DNA of 51,289 nt from Anaerolineaceae bacterium (GTDB taxonomy: Bacteria > Chloroflexota > Anaerolineae > Anaerolineales > Anaerolineaceae), in contig DQHW01000015.1 in assembly GCA_003524305.1 (NCBI GenBank), positions 1 to 51,289 of the forward strand, written 5' to 3'. Numbering within the stretch: the stretch's first letter is position 1; each line of letters opens with the position of its first letter. Positions 35,134 to 44,107 of the stretch are shown here, piece after piece. A program made the translations under genes and the position numbers. The notes below the pieces were generated by a model that was not told where the DNA came from, ran no database searches, and was given only the letters and a program-made list of their open reading frames with translations.

Positions 35134-35177
35134 TCATCCCTTGACTAGCTTCAGTTTGGTCAAGGGATGATTTTTTT
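35134..35177 (+). terminator. strong terminator between the GNAT-like gene and the FdrA operon
   Basis: 12-base perfect arms (35134-35145 and 35159-35170) followed by seven T at 35171-35177. Confidence 0.9.
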
Positions 35178-35224
35178 GTACTTCAATTCATGAAGTTTGT
35201 CATACAAATGGTGCTTAAGGTAAT

Positions 35225-35452
35225 TTGATTTTGTTTTTTGCACGTGTTATAGTGAATTGTGTCCCAGCTTGCAAGATCAATATCAGAATGAATGGATGGA
35301 CTGGTGAAGATACGAGCAAAGACAATTCCAAGAAGCAATTCAATTGAACGTTTATTTATGCTGCACCAAACTCGTGTGTTAAACATCGGGGAATTGGTGA
35401 TTTCGCATGCCAATTCTGCGTTTATTAATCTGACATCCTCCCAGGAGTGAAA
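35225..35452 (+). promoter_or_regulatory. promoter and about 190-base leader of the FdrA operon
   Basis: TTGATT (35225-35230), 17-base spacer, TATAGT (35248-35253). The transcript would carry about 190 untranslated bases. They include a hairpin GAATTGG/CCAATTC (35391-35397 with 35410-35416). No known riboswitch class is recognisable to me. CAGGAG ends the leader five bases before the fdrA ATG. Confidence 0.6.
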
Positions 35453-37183
35453 ATGGCAATAATTAAAACCGAAATTCGACGTGGTGTTTATATCGATTCT
35501 GCAAAATTGATGAAGTTGCAGCGTTCTTTGGCTGAATTTGCAGGAATTCAAGATACGGGTGTCATCATGGGCACCGACTCTAATAAGGAGTTGCTTTCTC
35601 ATATTGGTTTAACATCCCCAGAAATTTTGGCCGCTAAACCTGACGAGTTGGTCATTGCTTTAAAAGCGGATGATGAGAAATCAGCAGAATTCGCACTCTC
35701 CAAAGTGGATGAACTTCTCGCGGCCAGAAAAGGCAGCCAGGATCAAGATTATCAACCCCACAGCCTTGAGACCGCCGCAGGCATGCTGCCTGACGCAAAT
35801 TGGGTCATCGTTTCTGTTGCCGGTCGTTATGCAGCGGGTGTAACCCGTGAAGCCTTACGGCTGGGCAAACATGTTCACCTTTTTAGCGATAACGTTTCAA
35901 TCGAAGAAGAAATCGAACTCAAAAAACAAGCCAGAGAATTAGGACTGTTAGTGATGGGTCCTGACTGCGGAACTGCCATGATCGGCGGGATGGGTCTGGC
36001 TTTTGCCAACAAAATCCGCCTTGGACCGATCGGCATCGTCGCCGCCGCAGGAACCGGTTTACAGCAGGTCGCCTGCCGCATCCACCAATTGGGCAGCGGT
36101 ATTACATCTGGCATTGGCACAGGCGGTAAAGATCTCTCTGAAAAGGTCGGCGCCATCACCTTCTTAATGGCGCTTGAAGTACTTGCTCGCGATCCAGACA
36201 CAAAAGTGATCGTGCTCACCTCAAAACCCCCTTCACCTAAGGTGGCTGAAGAAGTATTAAAGAAAGCCAGAAAAGCCGGCAAACCGGTTGTGATCAACTT
36301 TATTGCCCGTCCCGTCACTACATTACGCGATGGCAACTTGTTCTTCGCCACCGGGTTGGATGATGCTGCCCGACTGGCAGTTGAACTTGCCAATAATCCT
36401 CCCAAAATCGGCAGCGATATTGATGTCGATCTAAAAATCTTCAAGCCAGAACAAAAATACCTGCGCGGACTTTTCTCAGGCGGAACCCTGGCTTATGAAG
36501 CACAATACATTCTCGCAGGATATCTACCCAAAGTTTGGGCGAACTCTCCGTTGAACAAAGAAAACAAGATGGAAAACTCCCTGGTAAGCCAGGAACACTC
36601 CATTATCGATCTTGGCGAAGATGAATTCACCGTCGGCCGCCTGCACCCCATGATGGATAACGAACTGCGCATCCGCAGATTATACGAAGAAGCCAAAGAC
36701 CCTGAAGTGGCAGTAATCATGCTGGATGTCGTCATTGGTTATGGTTCTCACCCCAACCCCTCCAGCGAAATCGCGCCCGCCATTAAAAAATGCCTCGATG
36801 ATGCCAAGAAAGCCAACCGCCATCTTGAGATCGTGTGTGTAGTCACCGGTACTGATGAAGATCCACAAGACTTCAATGAACAAGTAAGACTCTTAAAAGA
36901 TGCCGGCGCCTGGGTTGACCCCAGCAATGAAGTCGTTGTTCGTCGCATTGGCCGCATTTTGCGCGCCCTTGCTGAACGCGATTCAGAAGACGCCGCCGCC
37001 ATTGGAAAACCCGTTGATCTTGATTCCTTAAAGAAACCAATGCAAGCCATCAATGTTGGTTTGGAATCTTTCTCTGAAAATCTGAAAGACCAGAACGCCC
37101 CTTATGTGCAAGTAGATTGGAAACCACCCGCTGGCGGCAACGAGAAACTTGCTGGCATTCTTGAAAGAATGAAACAGAAATAG
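35453..37183 (+). CDS. fdrA: FdrA-family protein (AllF-like carbamoyltransferase subunit)
   Basis: 576 residues, similar to E. coli FdrA (about 555). The N-terminus has VIMGTDSNKELL, and the CoA-ligase-like middle has the family fingerprint MGPDCGTAMIGG and AAAGTGLQQVACRIHQLGSG with IGTGGKDLSEKVG. A second ligase-like domain follows (LFSGGTLAYEAQYIL). In E. coli FdrA, YlbE and YlbF (AllF, AllG, AllH) together form oxamate carbamoyltransferase, which splits oxalurate with phosphate to oxamate and carbamoyl phosphate. Here it is followed by a DUF1116 protein but no AllH-type gene. The substrate is probably another ureido acid. ATG 35453 follows CAGGAG. Confidence 0.9.
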   Translation: MAIIKTEIRRGVYIDSAKLMKLQRSLAEFAGIQDTGVIMGTDSNKELLSHIGLTSPEILAAKPDELVIALKADDEKSAEFALSKVDELLAARKGSQDQDYQPHSLETAAGMLPDANWVIVSVAGRYAAGVTREALRLGKHVHLFSDNVSIEEEIELKKQARELGLLVMGPDCGTAMIGGMGLAFANKIRLGPIGIVAAAGTGLQQVACRIHQLGSGITSGIGTGGKDLSEKVGAITFLMALEVLARDPDTKVIVLTSKPPSPKVAEEVLKKARKAGKPVVINFIARPVTTLRDGNLFFATGLDDAARLAVELANNPPKIGSDIDVDLKIFKPEQKYLRGLFSGGTLAYEAQYILAGYLPKVWANSPLNKENKMENSLVSQEHSIIDLGEDEFTVGRLHPMMDNELRIRRLYEEAKDPEVAVIMLDVVIGYGSHPNPSSEIAPAIKKCLDDAKKANRHLEIVCVVTGTDEDPQDFNEQVRLLKDAGAWVDPSNEVVVRRIGRILRALAERDSEDAAAIGKPVDLDSLKKPMQAINVGLESFSENLKDQNAPYVQVDWKPPAGGNEKLAGILERMKQK

Positions 37184-37230
37184 CTCACTCTTCAAAACAT
37201 CCTGGACACTTTTTAACTGGAGGATTTAAT

Positions 37231-38481
37231 ATGGCAATTGATATCGAAAAAGCTAATGCAATAGTTCTTGAACGTTTCATGGAAGCTCGCCCTGTTGTTA
37301 CAACAATGGCAAAAGCAATTGATGTAATTCCTGGTATGAAAGACAACATGCTGCTTCATGCAGGACCTCCTGTCACTTGGGAAAGAATGTCTGGCCCAAT
37401 GAAGGGAGCCATGATTGGTGCCTTATTATTTCAAGATAAAGCCAAAACGGCCGATGAAGCTGAAAAAATGCTGGCATCAGGCAAAATTGAATTTTCTCCT
37501 TGTAACGATCACATGAGCAGCGGCCCGATGGCCGGCGTGATTGCTCCAAATCAATTGGTATACGTTGTAGAAAATAAAACCCACGGCATTACCTGCTACG
37601 GAAACATGAATGAAGGTCGCGGCAAAGTATTGCGCATGGGTGCTTACAGTCAAGATGTGTTGGATAAATTGAAATGGATGGAATCCATACTCGGCCCCAC
37701 CATTAAAGTTGCACTTGAAGCCATGGGCGGCATTGATATCCGCGCGATCATATCAAAATCCATGCATATGGGTGATGACGGTCACAACCGCGAGGATGCA
37801 GCATCCGTTTTATTTACAACCCAATTGGCTCCCTGGATTGCCAAGACAGCCAAAAATACCGATACCGCCTTTGAAGTCATCAAATTCCTGGGTGAGAATG
37901 CATTAAGTATCTTGAACCCGATTATGGCAGCCTGTAAATCTATGACCGCTGCCGGCGAAAATGTTGAAGGCAGCACCATTGTTACCGTCATGGCCCGCAA
38001 TGGCACGGATTGGGGCATCAAGGTCAGCGGCATGGGTGATAAAACATGGTTCACAGCGCAATCACCATTCGTCAAATCGCTGTATTTCCCCGGTTTCACT
38101 GAAGCTGACGCCTGCCGCGATATCGGCGACAGTGTGATCACAGAAACTGCCGGCATCGGCGGTTTCGCCATGGCAAACGCCCCGGCTTTGGTTACCTTCA
38201 TCGGCGGCGTTCCGAAAGATGCGATCAATACCACCCTGGATATGTACGAGATTACTTCTGCCGAACACAAGCAGTTCACAATTCCCCTGCTTGACTTCCG
38301 CGGCACCCCCACCGGTGTGGATATTCGCAAAGTGGTCGAAAAACAGATCACCCCGCGCGTCAATACTGGCGTAGCTCACAAAGATCCTGGTGTGGGTCAG
38401 GTTGGTGCTGGTGTGGCCTCTGCTCCGATGAGTTTGTTCGAAGACGCACTCGTCGCCTTCGCTGAAAAATATAATATCTAA
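37231..38481 (+). CDS. DUF1116 protein (YlbE/AllG-like carbamoyltransferase subunit)
   Basis: 416 residues, close to E. coli YlbE (about 419). It has the family's long conserved middle: FSPCNDHMSSGPMAGVIAPN, NEGRGKVLRMGAY, DDGHNREDAAS and GDKTWFTAQSP. Proteins of this family occur with FdrA, and in E. coli the pair belongs to oxamate carbamoyltransferase. TGGAGG stands before the ATG, 47 bases after fdrA, so the two are co-transcribed. Predicted cytosolic. The catalytic residues of this family are not ones I can name. Confidence 0.88.
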   Translation: MAIDIEKANAIVLERFMEARPVVTTMAKAIDVIPGMKDNMLLHAGPPVTWERMSGPMKGAMIGALLFQDKAKTADEAEKMLASGKIEFSPCNDHMSSGPMAGVIAPNQLVYVVENKTHGITCYGNMNEGRGKVLRMGAYSQDVLDKLKWMESILGPTIKVALEAMGGIDIRAIISKSMHMGDDGHNREDAASVLFTTQLAPWIAKTAKNTDTAFEVIKFLGENALSILNPIMAACKSMTAAGENVEGSTIVTVMARNGTDWGIKVSGMGDKTWFTAQSPFVKSLYFPGFTEADACRDIGDSVITETAGIGGFAMANAPALVTFIGGVPKDAINTTLDMYEITSAEHKQFTIPLLDFRGTPTGVDIRKVVEKQITPRVNTGVAHKDPGVGQVGAGVASAPMSLFEDALVAFAEKYNI

Positions 38482-38510
38482 TTCATTTCTAATTTTTTAC
38501 GGAGGTAATG

Positions 38511-40178
38511 ATGGATCGCGAAAGTTTTATTAAAATGATGAATGAAGCCAAACTGTATGACCTGACCCAGGACTGCAGTATCTTTACTCCTCCTCATCCC
38601 CATGAAAAATCACTTGAAGTTCATTTCTTCAAACGTGTCACCGGTGCTTATGGCGGCGGACAAGGCGCGAATGGTCAAATCTTGAACTGGAGCAACACCG
38701 TCGGTACCCACCTCGTGGGCGAACGTGCTTTCAATTCAGGCGGCCGCGCCATTGCCGACATTCCCCTGACCGATCTGAACGGCCCCGGCGTTATCGCTGA
38801 CATCTCTGACCTCGTTTCTGATTACAGCATTTACACGCCTGAAATGATCATGTCGAAGGTTGAGGTCAAAAAAGGCGATATTCTGATCATCAACACCGGC
38901 TATCACAAGTATTCTTGGGATCAGCCCAAAGTTAGCAACAAAAAAGCCCAGGGCGGCGTTGAATCCATGGAATTCGGTTTCCTGGTTCGACATCCCGGCC
39001 CCTCTCTCGGATTCTATAAATGGGCCATTGACATGAAATTGAAAGTCATCGGCGTGGATTGCGGCGCTGCAGAGCACCCCATGAACACCCCCATCCGCCG
39101 CTGGCATGAAAATCACTTCAAGTTGGCCGAAGCCAAACTGCAAAAAGAAACCGGCAAGTCCTGGGATGAAACCTTCCCCCAGGGTGAATACTACCAGATG
39201 ACCCACATCGACATGCCCAAGGCTCATGTTTTGATGACCGAAGCTATTGTGGGTGATATTGACAAACTGAAAAACAAACGCGCCTGGATCCAGATCATGC
39301 CGATTCCTTACATGGAAGTCGAAACTGCCTGGACTCGTGTGTCTGCTCTCACTGCCCCTGACGGCATGAGCGATGATGATTTCTTCAAGGCAATGGAAAA
39401 ATCGGAAATGATCGATATGACCGTGCCCTTCAGCGTTCAGACTCCCCAGTGGTTGAACTATGTTCCCCTGAGTGTCACTTACACCAAACGTGTTGGCGGA
39501 CAGTACTTTGGCATGGGCCGCAATGGTTCCATCTGCAATGCCAGCATCCACCTCGGCACCCATATGGATGGCGAGAAACACTTCTTCCCCAACGGACGCA
39601 CCATCGGACAGGTTCCCCTGAAAGAATGGGTCGGCCCCGGCGTCATCGCCGATATCTCAAAATTGGTCAGCGATGCCAGCGTTTACACTCCCCAGATGAT
39701 TATGGACCAGGTTGAAGTTCGCAAGGGCGACATCTTGATCATCAAGACCGGCTGGAACAAATTCGGCTGGTGCAGCCAGGATTCTGATGAATTCCGTTAT
39801 ATGGTAAAACATCCGGGTCCCTCGGCAGACTTCTCCAAATGGTGTGTTGACATGGAGATCAAATGGATTGGTGTGGATGCCGTGTCGGCAGATCACCCCA
39901 TGAATACCATTATGCGCATTTGGCACCCGAAGACCTTTGCAGAAGCCAATGCCAAATTGATCAAAGATTTCGGCAAAGACTGGGACGAAATGTATCCGAT
40001 GGATGATTTTTACCAGGATATGCACCTCAACCTTTTCTCGAAATCCATTGTGCATGCTGAAAACCTTGCCGGTGATCTCGCCAATGCCAAGAGCGGACGC
40101 TATTACATTGGCTGCTGGCTTCAGAAAGCAATGGAAGCCGAATCCATGTGGGGCCGCTTCGTTGCCTTCAAAGAATAG
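38511..40178 (+). CDS. tandem cyclase-family (KynB/isatin-hydrolase-like) metal hydrolase
   Basis: 555 residues made of two homologous cyclase-family halves (about 1-285 and 290-555); single-domain members have about 210-270 residues. The family's metal motif HxGTHxDxPxH is present in the second half as SIHLGTHMDGEKH (His347, His351, Asp353, His357). In the first half it reads NTVGTHLVGERAF, which keeps only His67. Both halves share GPGVIADIS, KGDIL and an H/DHPMN stretch. Known members open cyclic or linear amides (isatin hydrolase, kynurenine formamidase). Between carbamoyltransferase genes and a molybdenum hydroxylase it may open an oxidised N-heterocycle. GGAGG is five bases before ATG 38511. 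Confidence 0.85.
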   Translation: MDRESFIKMMNEAKLYDLTQDCSIFTPPHPHEKSLEVHFFKRVTGAYGGGQGANGQILNWSNTVGTHLVGERAFNSGGRAIADIPLTDLNGPGVIADISDLVSDYSIYTPEMIMSKVEVKKGDILIINTGYHKYSWDQPKVSNKKAQGGVESMEFGFLVRHPGPSLGFYKWAIDMKLKVIGVDCGAAEHPMNTPIRRWHENHFKLAEAKLQKETGKSWDETFPQGEYYQMTHIDMPKAHVLMTEAIVGDIDKLKNKRAWIQIMPIPYMEVETAWTRVSALTAPDGMSDDDFFKAMEKSEMIDMTVPFSVQTPQWLNYVPLSVTYTKRVGGQYFGMGRNGSICNASIHLGTHMDGEKHFFPNGRTIGQVPLKEWVGPGVIADISKLVSDASVYTPQMIMDQVEVRKGDILIIKTGWNKFGWCSQDSDEFRYMVKHPGPSADFSKWCVDMEIKWIGVDAVSADHPMNTIMRIWHPKTFAEANAKLIKDFGKDWDEMYPMDDFYQDMHLNLFSKSIVHAENLAGDLANAKSGRYYIGCWLQKAMEAESMWGRFVAFKE

Positions 40179-40190
40179 TTGAATTTTCTC

Positions 40191-40229
40191 ATAGACCTTC
40201 AGGGGAAGTTGTTTTCTCTGAAGGTCTAT
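40191..40229 (+). terminator. intercistronic hairpin before the molybdenum hydroxylase genes
   Basis: 12-base perfect arms (40191-40202 and 40218-40229) without a direct T-run. It may be a weak terminator or an mRNA end-protecting stem that lets the two halves of the operon be expressed at different levels. A second small hairpin, AATCGCC-caa-GGCGATT (40271-40287), precedes the next ribosome binding site. Confidence 0.5.
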
Positions 40230-40318
40230 CAAATTAATTAGATTTTTGTTATTCGATTAAAATTGTTGGAAATCGCCCAAGGCGATTGTATTCCTCAATT
40301 TCAGGAGGCTAGAAATTA

Positions 40319-41200
40319 ATGAAGCCAGCACAATTTGATTATTTTGCCCCCGCCAGTGTTGAAGAAGCACTCGACAAACTGGCTGAACTGGGTTATGACG
40401 GAAAAGTATTGGCAGGCGGACAAAGCTTGATCGCTGCCATGAACTTCCGCATGGCAAGACCCGGTGCTTTGGTTGACCTTAACAACATCCCGGAACTTTC
40501 TTATATTAAACCTACTACTGATGGCGGTTTAGCAATTGGAACCATGACTCGTGTTTATGCTGTTGAACACAGTCCCGAGGTTGTCAAACGCTTCCCCTTG
40601 CTGCCAGAAGTTGCACATTTCATCGGACATGCCCAAATTCGCCGCCGCGGCTCATTTGGCGGCGCAATAGCCCACGCTGACCCTTCAGGCCAGCTTCCAG
40701 GCATCGCAAAAGTGATGAATGCCAAATGCCTCATCCGCTCAAAAGGGAAAGAGGATCGCTGGGTGGATGCCGCTGATTTGATCATTGGTCCGTTTATGAC
40801 CGTGATCGAATATGAAGACCTGTTAACTGAAGTCGTCCTGCCTCCCAATCCTCCTAAAACCGGAAGCAGTTACCAGCAAGTTGCCCGCCAGAATGGCGGT
40901 TATGCATTGGCAGCATGCGCCAGTGTCTTAACTCTTGATGATAAAAATCACTGCAAAGATGCCCGCTTGATTTTGATGGGCGTTGGCGAAATGCCAATCT
41001 TGTCTGACAAGATTAAAGAAATACTTATCGGTCAGGAACCCACTGAAGCAGCCTTTAAAGAGGTTGGTGTGGCTGTCCAATCTGAAATTGATCCTGCGAG
41101 CGATTTGAATGGAACTGCTGAATACAGGCGTGATCTCATCCGCGTGTTGGTGCCGCGCTCCCTCGCCCTATCTTTAGAACGCGCCAAAAAAGGAAGTTAG
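40319..41200 (+). CDS. molybdenum hydroxylase FAD subunit (CoxM/XdhB-like)
   Basis: 293 residues. FAD is held by AGGQSLIAAMNFRMARP near the N-terminus and by RRRGSFGGAIAHADPSGQLPG; the CoxM/XdhB C-terminal domain completes it. The subunit passes electrons from the iron-sulfur subunit to an acceptor. AGGAGG precedes the ATG. The next gene starts one base after its stop, so the three subunits are tightly coupled. Confidence 0.93.
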   Translation: MKPAQFDYFAPASVEEALDKLAELGYDGKVLAGGQSLIAAMNFRMARPGALVDLNNIPELSYIKPTTDGGLAIGTMTRVYAVEHSPEVVKRFPLLPEVAHFIGHAQIRRRGSFGGAIAHADPSGQLPGIAKVMNAKCLIRSKGKEDRWVDAADLIIGPFMTVIEYEDLLTEVVLPPNPPKTGSSYQQVARQNGGYALAACASVLTLDDKNHCKDARLILMGVGEMPILSDKIKEILIGQEPTEAAFKEVGVAVQSEIDPASDLNGTAEYRRDLIRVLVPRSLALSLERAKKGS

Positions 41201-41201
41201 A

Positions 41202-41684
41202 ATGGCACAATTATTTCCTGTTAAAGTTACTGTGAATGGCACAGTTTATGAGCGAGAAGTCGAACCAAGACTTCTGCTTAGCGATTTTATTCGCCATGAA
41301 TTGGGTCTTTTTGGAACTCACGTCGGTTGTGAACATGGCATGTGCGGTGCTTGTACCATCCTCTTCGATGGCGAACCAGTACGCTCATGCTTGATTTTTG
41401 CTGTTCAAGCCACCGGTCATGAGATTAAGACTGTGGAATCTTTAGGCAGTCCTGAACATCTGCATCCATTGCAGGAAGCTTTCAACGAAAAACACGGTTT
41501 GCAATGCGGATTCTGCACTCCTGGCATTTTAATGACCGTGGTTCCCTTCCTGGAAGAAAATCCCCATCCATCGGAAGACGAAATTCGCGAAGCCATTGAT
41601 GGAAACATCTGCCGCTGCACCGGATATGAAAAGATCATCGAATCCGTTCAGGCAGCCTCAGAAAAAATGTCTTCGGGCAAATAG
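41202..41684 (+). CDS. molybdenum hydroxylase [2Fe-2S] subunit (CoxS-like)
   Basis: 160 residues. The N-terminal plant-type ferredoxin domain has CEHGMCGACTILFDG with a further Cys in RSCL. The C-terminal helical domain has CGFCTPG and NICRCTGYEKI. Together these give the eight Cys ligands for two [2Fe-2S] clusters. It carries electrons from the molybdenum site to the FAD subunit. Confidence 0.95.
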   Translation: MAQLFPVKVTVNGTVYEREVEPRLLLSDFIRHELGLFGTHVGCEHGMCGACTILFDGEPVRSCLIFAVQATGHEIKTVESLGSPEHLHPLQEAFNEKHGLQCGFCTPGILMTVVPFLEENPHPSEDEIREAIDGNICRCTGYEKIIESVQAASEKMSSGK

Positions 41685-41704
41685 TGAAGGATAGAGGTGA
41701 TACA

Positions 41705-44053
41705 GTGACTGGAAAATACTTTGGTCAACCTGTTATAAGACTTGAAGACAAACATCTGCTTACCGGCAGAGCCAAGTTTTGCGATGATATCGTAATCCCG
41801 GGTATGCTGCATGCAGCATTCTTGCGCAGCGACTACGCGCATGCCATCATCAAGAACATTGATGTAACCGAAGCCCGCAAACACCCCGGCGTTGTCGCCG
41901 TTTATACCGCTGAAGATATGGGCGACTACTGGAAAATCGGCCCCTTGCAAGTGCCGCCCCCCTTTGCCATTAAAGGCGCTCAATTCAACGCCCGCCCCCT
42001 GCCCCCGATTGCTAAAGGCAAGGTTAGGTTCTCGGGTGAGCCCATTGCCATCGTCATTGCAGAGTCTCGCTACATCGCCGAGGATGCCTGTGAAGACATC
42101 ATCTTCGATGCAGAACCCCTGCCAGCAGTGATTGATCTTGAAAAAGCATGGGAAGACACCTCGGTTCTCGTGCATGATGATTTACCTTCAAACATGGCCG
42201 CCCTGGTTAAACAGGAATCCGGTGATTACGAAGCTGCCAAAAAACAGGCAGATGTGGTCATCGCTCATCGTTATGTGGCTGATCATGTGGCTGGCGGCGC
42301 CATGGAAAACCGCGGTTTCGTGGTCAATTGGGATGAACGCACCCAGGAAATGACCGTCTGGGCCGGAACACAAGCGCCTCTGCCCTTGCGCAGCGCCATT
42401 GCCTCGCGTATGGGATTGGTCGAAAACCAGGTTCGTGTCATCACCCCATATATCGGCGGCGGTTTTGGCCCCAAAGTCATGACCTCCCAGGCGGATGATG
42501 TGCTGCTGCCCTGGATCTCTATGAAATTGAACCGCCCGATCAAATGGATTGAAGATCGGCGCGAGAACTTCCTGGCTACCACCTCAGAACGCGACCAGGT
42601 GCATCACTGCGAAATGGCGCTCAAGAAAGACGGCACCATCCTGGGCTTCAAAGACGTGTTCTATCACAACACCGGTGCATACGATCCTTACGGCATGACC
42701 GTACCTCTCAATACTCAAACCCACACGGTCAGCAATTACCGTGTACCAAACTTCTACACCGAGATCCGCATGGTTTTCACCAATGAAATGGTGGTCACTC
42801 CCGTCCGCGGCGCTGGACGTTCTGAAGGCGTCTTCGTCATGGAGCGTATGATGGACCTGGCCGCCAAAACACTCAAGATGGATCCGGTGGAAATCCGTTT
42901 GAAAAACCTGCTCGTAGAAAAAGAATTTCCGCTCAATACAGGCGTCATCGGCCAAGACTTCGTAGTCGGCGTGTTGGATAGCGGCGATTTCAAGAACAAC
43001 CTTGAAAAATGCGTACAAATGATTGATTACGATAAATTCAAAAAAGAAATTCAACCCAAAGCCCGCAAAGAAGGCAAACACCTGGGCATCGGTGTTGTAA
43101 CCTTCACTGAAGGCACGGCAGTCGGTCCATATGAAGGCGCACGCGTCACTGTTGGCAATAACGGCAAGGTTAGCGTTGCTACCGGTTACAGCACCCAGGG
43201 CCAGGGACACTTCACTGTTTTCGCTCAAATCGTAGCTGAACAGCTTAATGTGAAGGTTGAAGATGTCAGAGTGATTACCGGTGATACGGGTCACTTCCAC
43301 TGGGGAGCAGGCACTTTTGCCAGCCGCGGCGCCACGATTGCTGGTTCAGCCATCCACAGCGCGGCAGTGTTGGTGCGTGAGAAGATTTTCGCAACTGCAA
43401 GCAAGTTTTTCAATGTAGCTGAAGATCAGGTGGAACTTTGTGAAGGATCTGTCTGTGTTAAGGGAAAGCCGGAAATGTCAGTTTCACTGGGCGATTTGGC
43501 TGGCAAAGCCAACCCGATGCGCGGAGCTGTTGAAGCAGATGTCAAACCTGGTCTCGAAGCCACCGCGTACTACGCGCCTCCTCATGGCGCCACAGGCTCA
43601 GGCGCCTGCGCCATGATCGTGGATGTTGACCCCGAGACATTCAAAGTTAAGATTGAGCGCTTCGTACTTGTGCACGATTGCGGGACGGTGATCAATCCAC
43701 TGCTGCTCGAAGGTCAAATCCAGGGCGGCGTCTCAATGGGAATCGGCAACGCCTTCTATGAGAAGATTGTCTATGACGAAAACGGACAGTTGATGACCGC
43801 ATCCTTCATGGATTATCTGATGCCCCAAGCCACGGATATGCCCAGAAAAATGGAATTAGGCCATAACGTCCATCCCAGTCCGCTAAACACGCTTGGAATC
43901 AAGGGAGTTGGCGAGGCAGGTGCGTTACCGCCGCCGCCAGCATTCTGCCAGGCAGTTGAAGACGCCTTGTATGAATACGAACTGGATCTAACAGAATCCA
44001 ATCTCAATCCATCTATGCTCTATGATTATAAAAACAAAGCCATAAAAAGGTAA
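41705..44053 (+). CDS. molybdenum hydroxylase catalytic subunit (CoxL/XdhA family, not CO dehydrogenase form I)
   Basis: 782 residues from the GTG at 41705, preceded by AGAGGTGA; a longer GTG start at 41684 is less likely. Molybdopterin-binding GGGFGPK lies at about 251-257. The active-site loop is PVRGAGRSEG (about 366-375), akin to the AYRGAGR of form II enzymes, and lacks the AYxCSFR of true CO dehydrogenase. The catalytic Glu is in GVGEAGALPPPPAF near the C-terminus. Such enzymes hydroxylate N-heterocycles or aldehydes with water. The neighbouring uracil-type permease and ureido-acid enzymes point to a nucleobase or hydantoin-like substrate (inference). No XdhC-type maturation gene is near. 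Confidence 0.93.
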   Translation: MTGKYFGQPVIRLEDKHLLTGRAKFCDDIVIPGMLHAAFLRSDYAHAIIKNIDVTEARKHPGVVAVYTAEDMGDYWKIGPLQVPPPFAIKGAQFNARPLPPIAKGKVRFSGEPIAIVIAESRYIAEDACEDIIFDAEPLPAVIDLEKAWEDTSVLVHDDLPSNMAALVKQESGDYEAAKKQADVVIAHRYVADHVAGGAMENRGFVVNWDERTQEMTVWAGTQAPLPLRSAIASRMGLVENQVRVITPYIGGGFGPKVMTSQADDVLLPWISMKLNRPIKWIEDRRENFLATTSERDQVHHCEMALKKDGTILGFKDVFYHNTGAYDPYGMTVPLNTQTHTVSNYRVPNFYTEIRMVFTNEMVVTPVRGAGRSEGVFVMERMMDLAAKTLKMDPVEIRLKNLLVEKEFPLNTGVIGQDFVVGVLDSGDFKNNLEKCVQMIDYDKFKKEIQPKARKEGKHLGIGVVTFTEGTAVGPYEGARVTVGNNGKVSVATGYSTQGQGHFTVFAQIVAEQLNVKVEDVRVITGDTGHFHWGAGTFASRGATIAGSAIHSAAVLVREKIFATASKFFNVAEDQVELCEGSVCVKGKPEMSVSLGDLAGKANPMRGAVEADVKPGLEATAYYAPPHGATGSGACAMIVDVDPETFKVKIERFVLVHDCGTVINPLLLEGQIQGGVSMGIGNAFYEKIVYDENGQLMTASFMDYLMPQATDMPRKMELGHNVHPSPLNTLGIKGVGEAGALPPPPAFCQAVEDALYEYELDLTESNLNPSMLYDYKNKAIKR

Positions 44054-44107
44054 ATCAGGTAAAACATCACCTTTGAATTACAAAGAAAAATTGAAAAGGA
44101 GGCCCAA

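Noticed and set aside
38736..39581. 281-codon minus-strand frame inside the double hydrolase gene
   Set aside because: It mirrors the coding strand's codon pattern and has no family features or ribosome binding site.
42584..43300. Long minus-strand open frame inside the molybdenum subunit gene
   Set aside because: It lies wholly within a well-identified gene on the other strand and has no recognisable protein features. It reflects codon bias.
41705..44053. Aerobic carbon monoxide dehydrogenase
   Set aside because: The subunit order and CoxG suggest it, but the active-site loop is PVRGAGR and not AYxCSFR, and the neighbouring genes concern ureido acids and nucleobase uptake.
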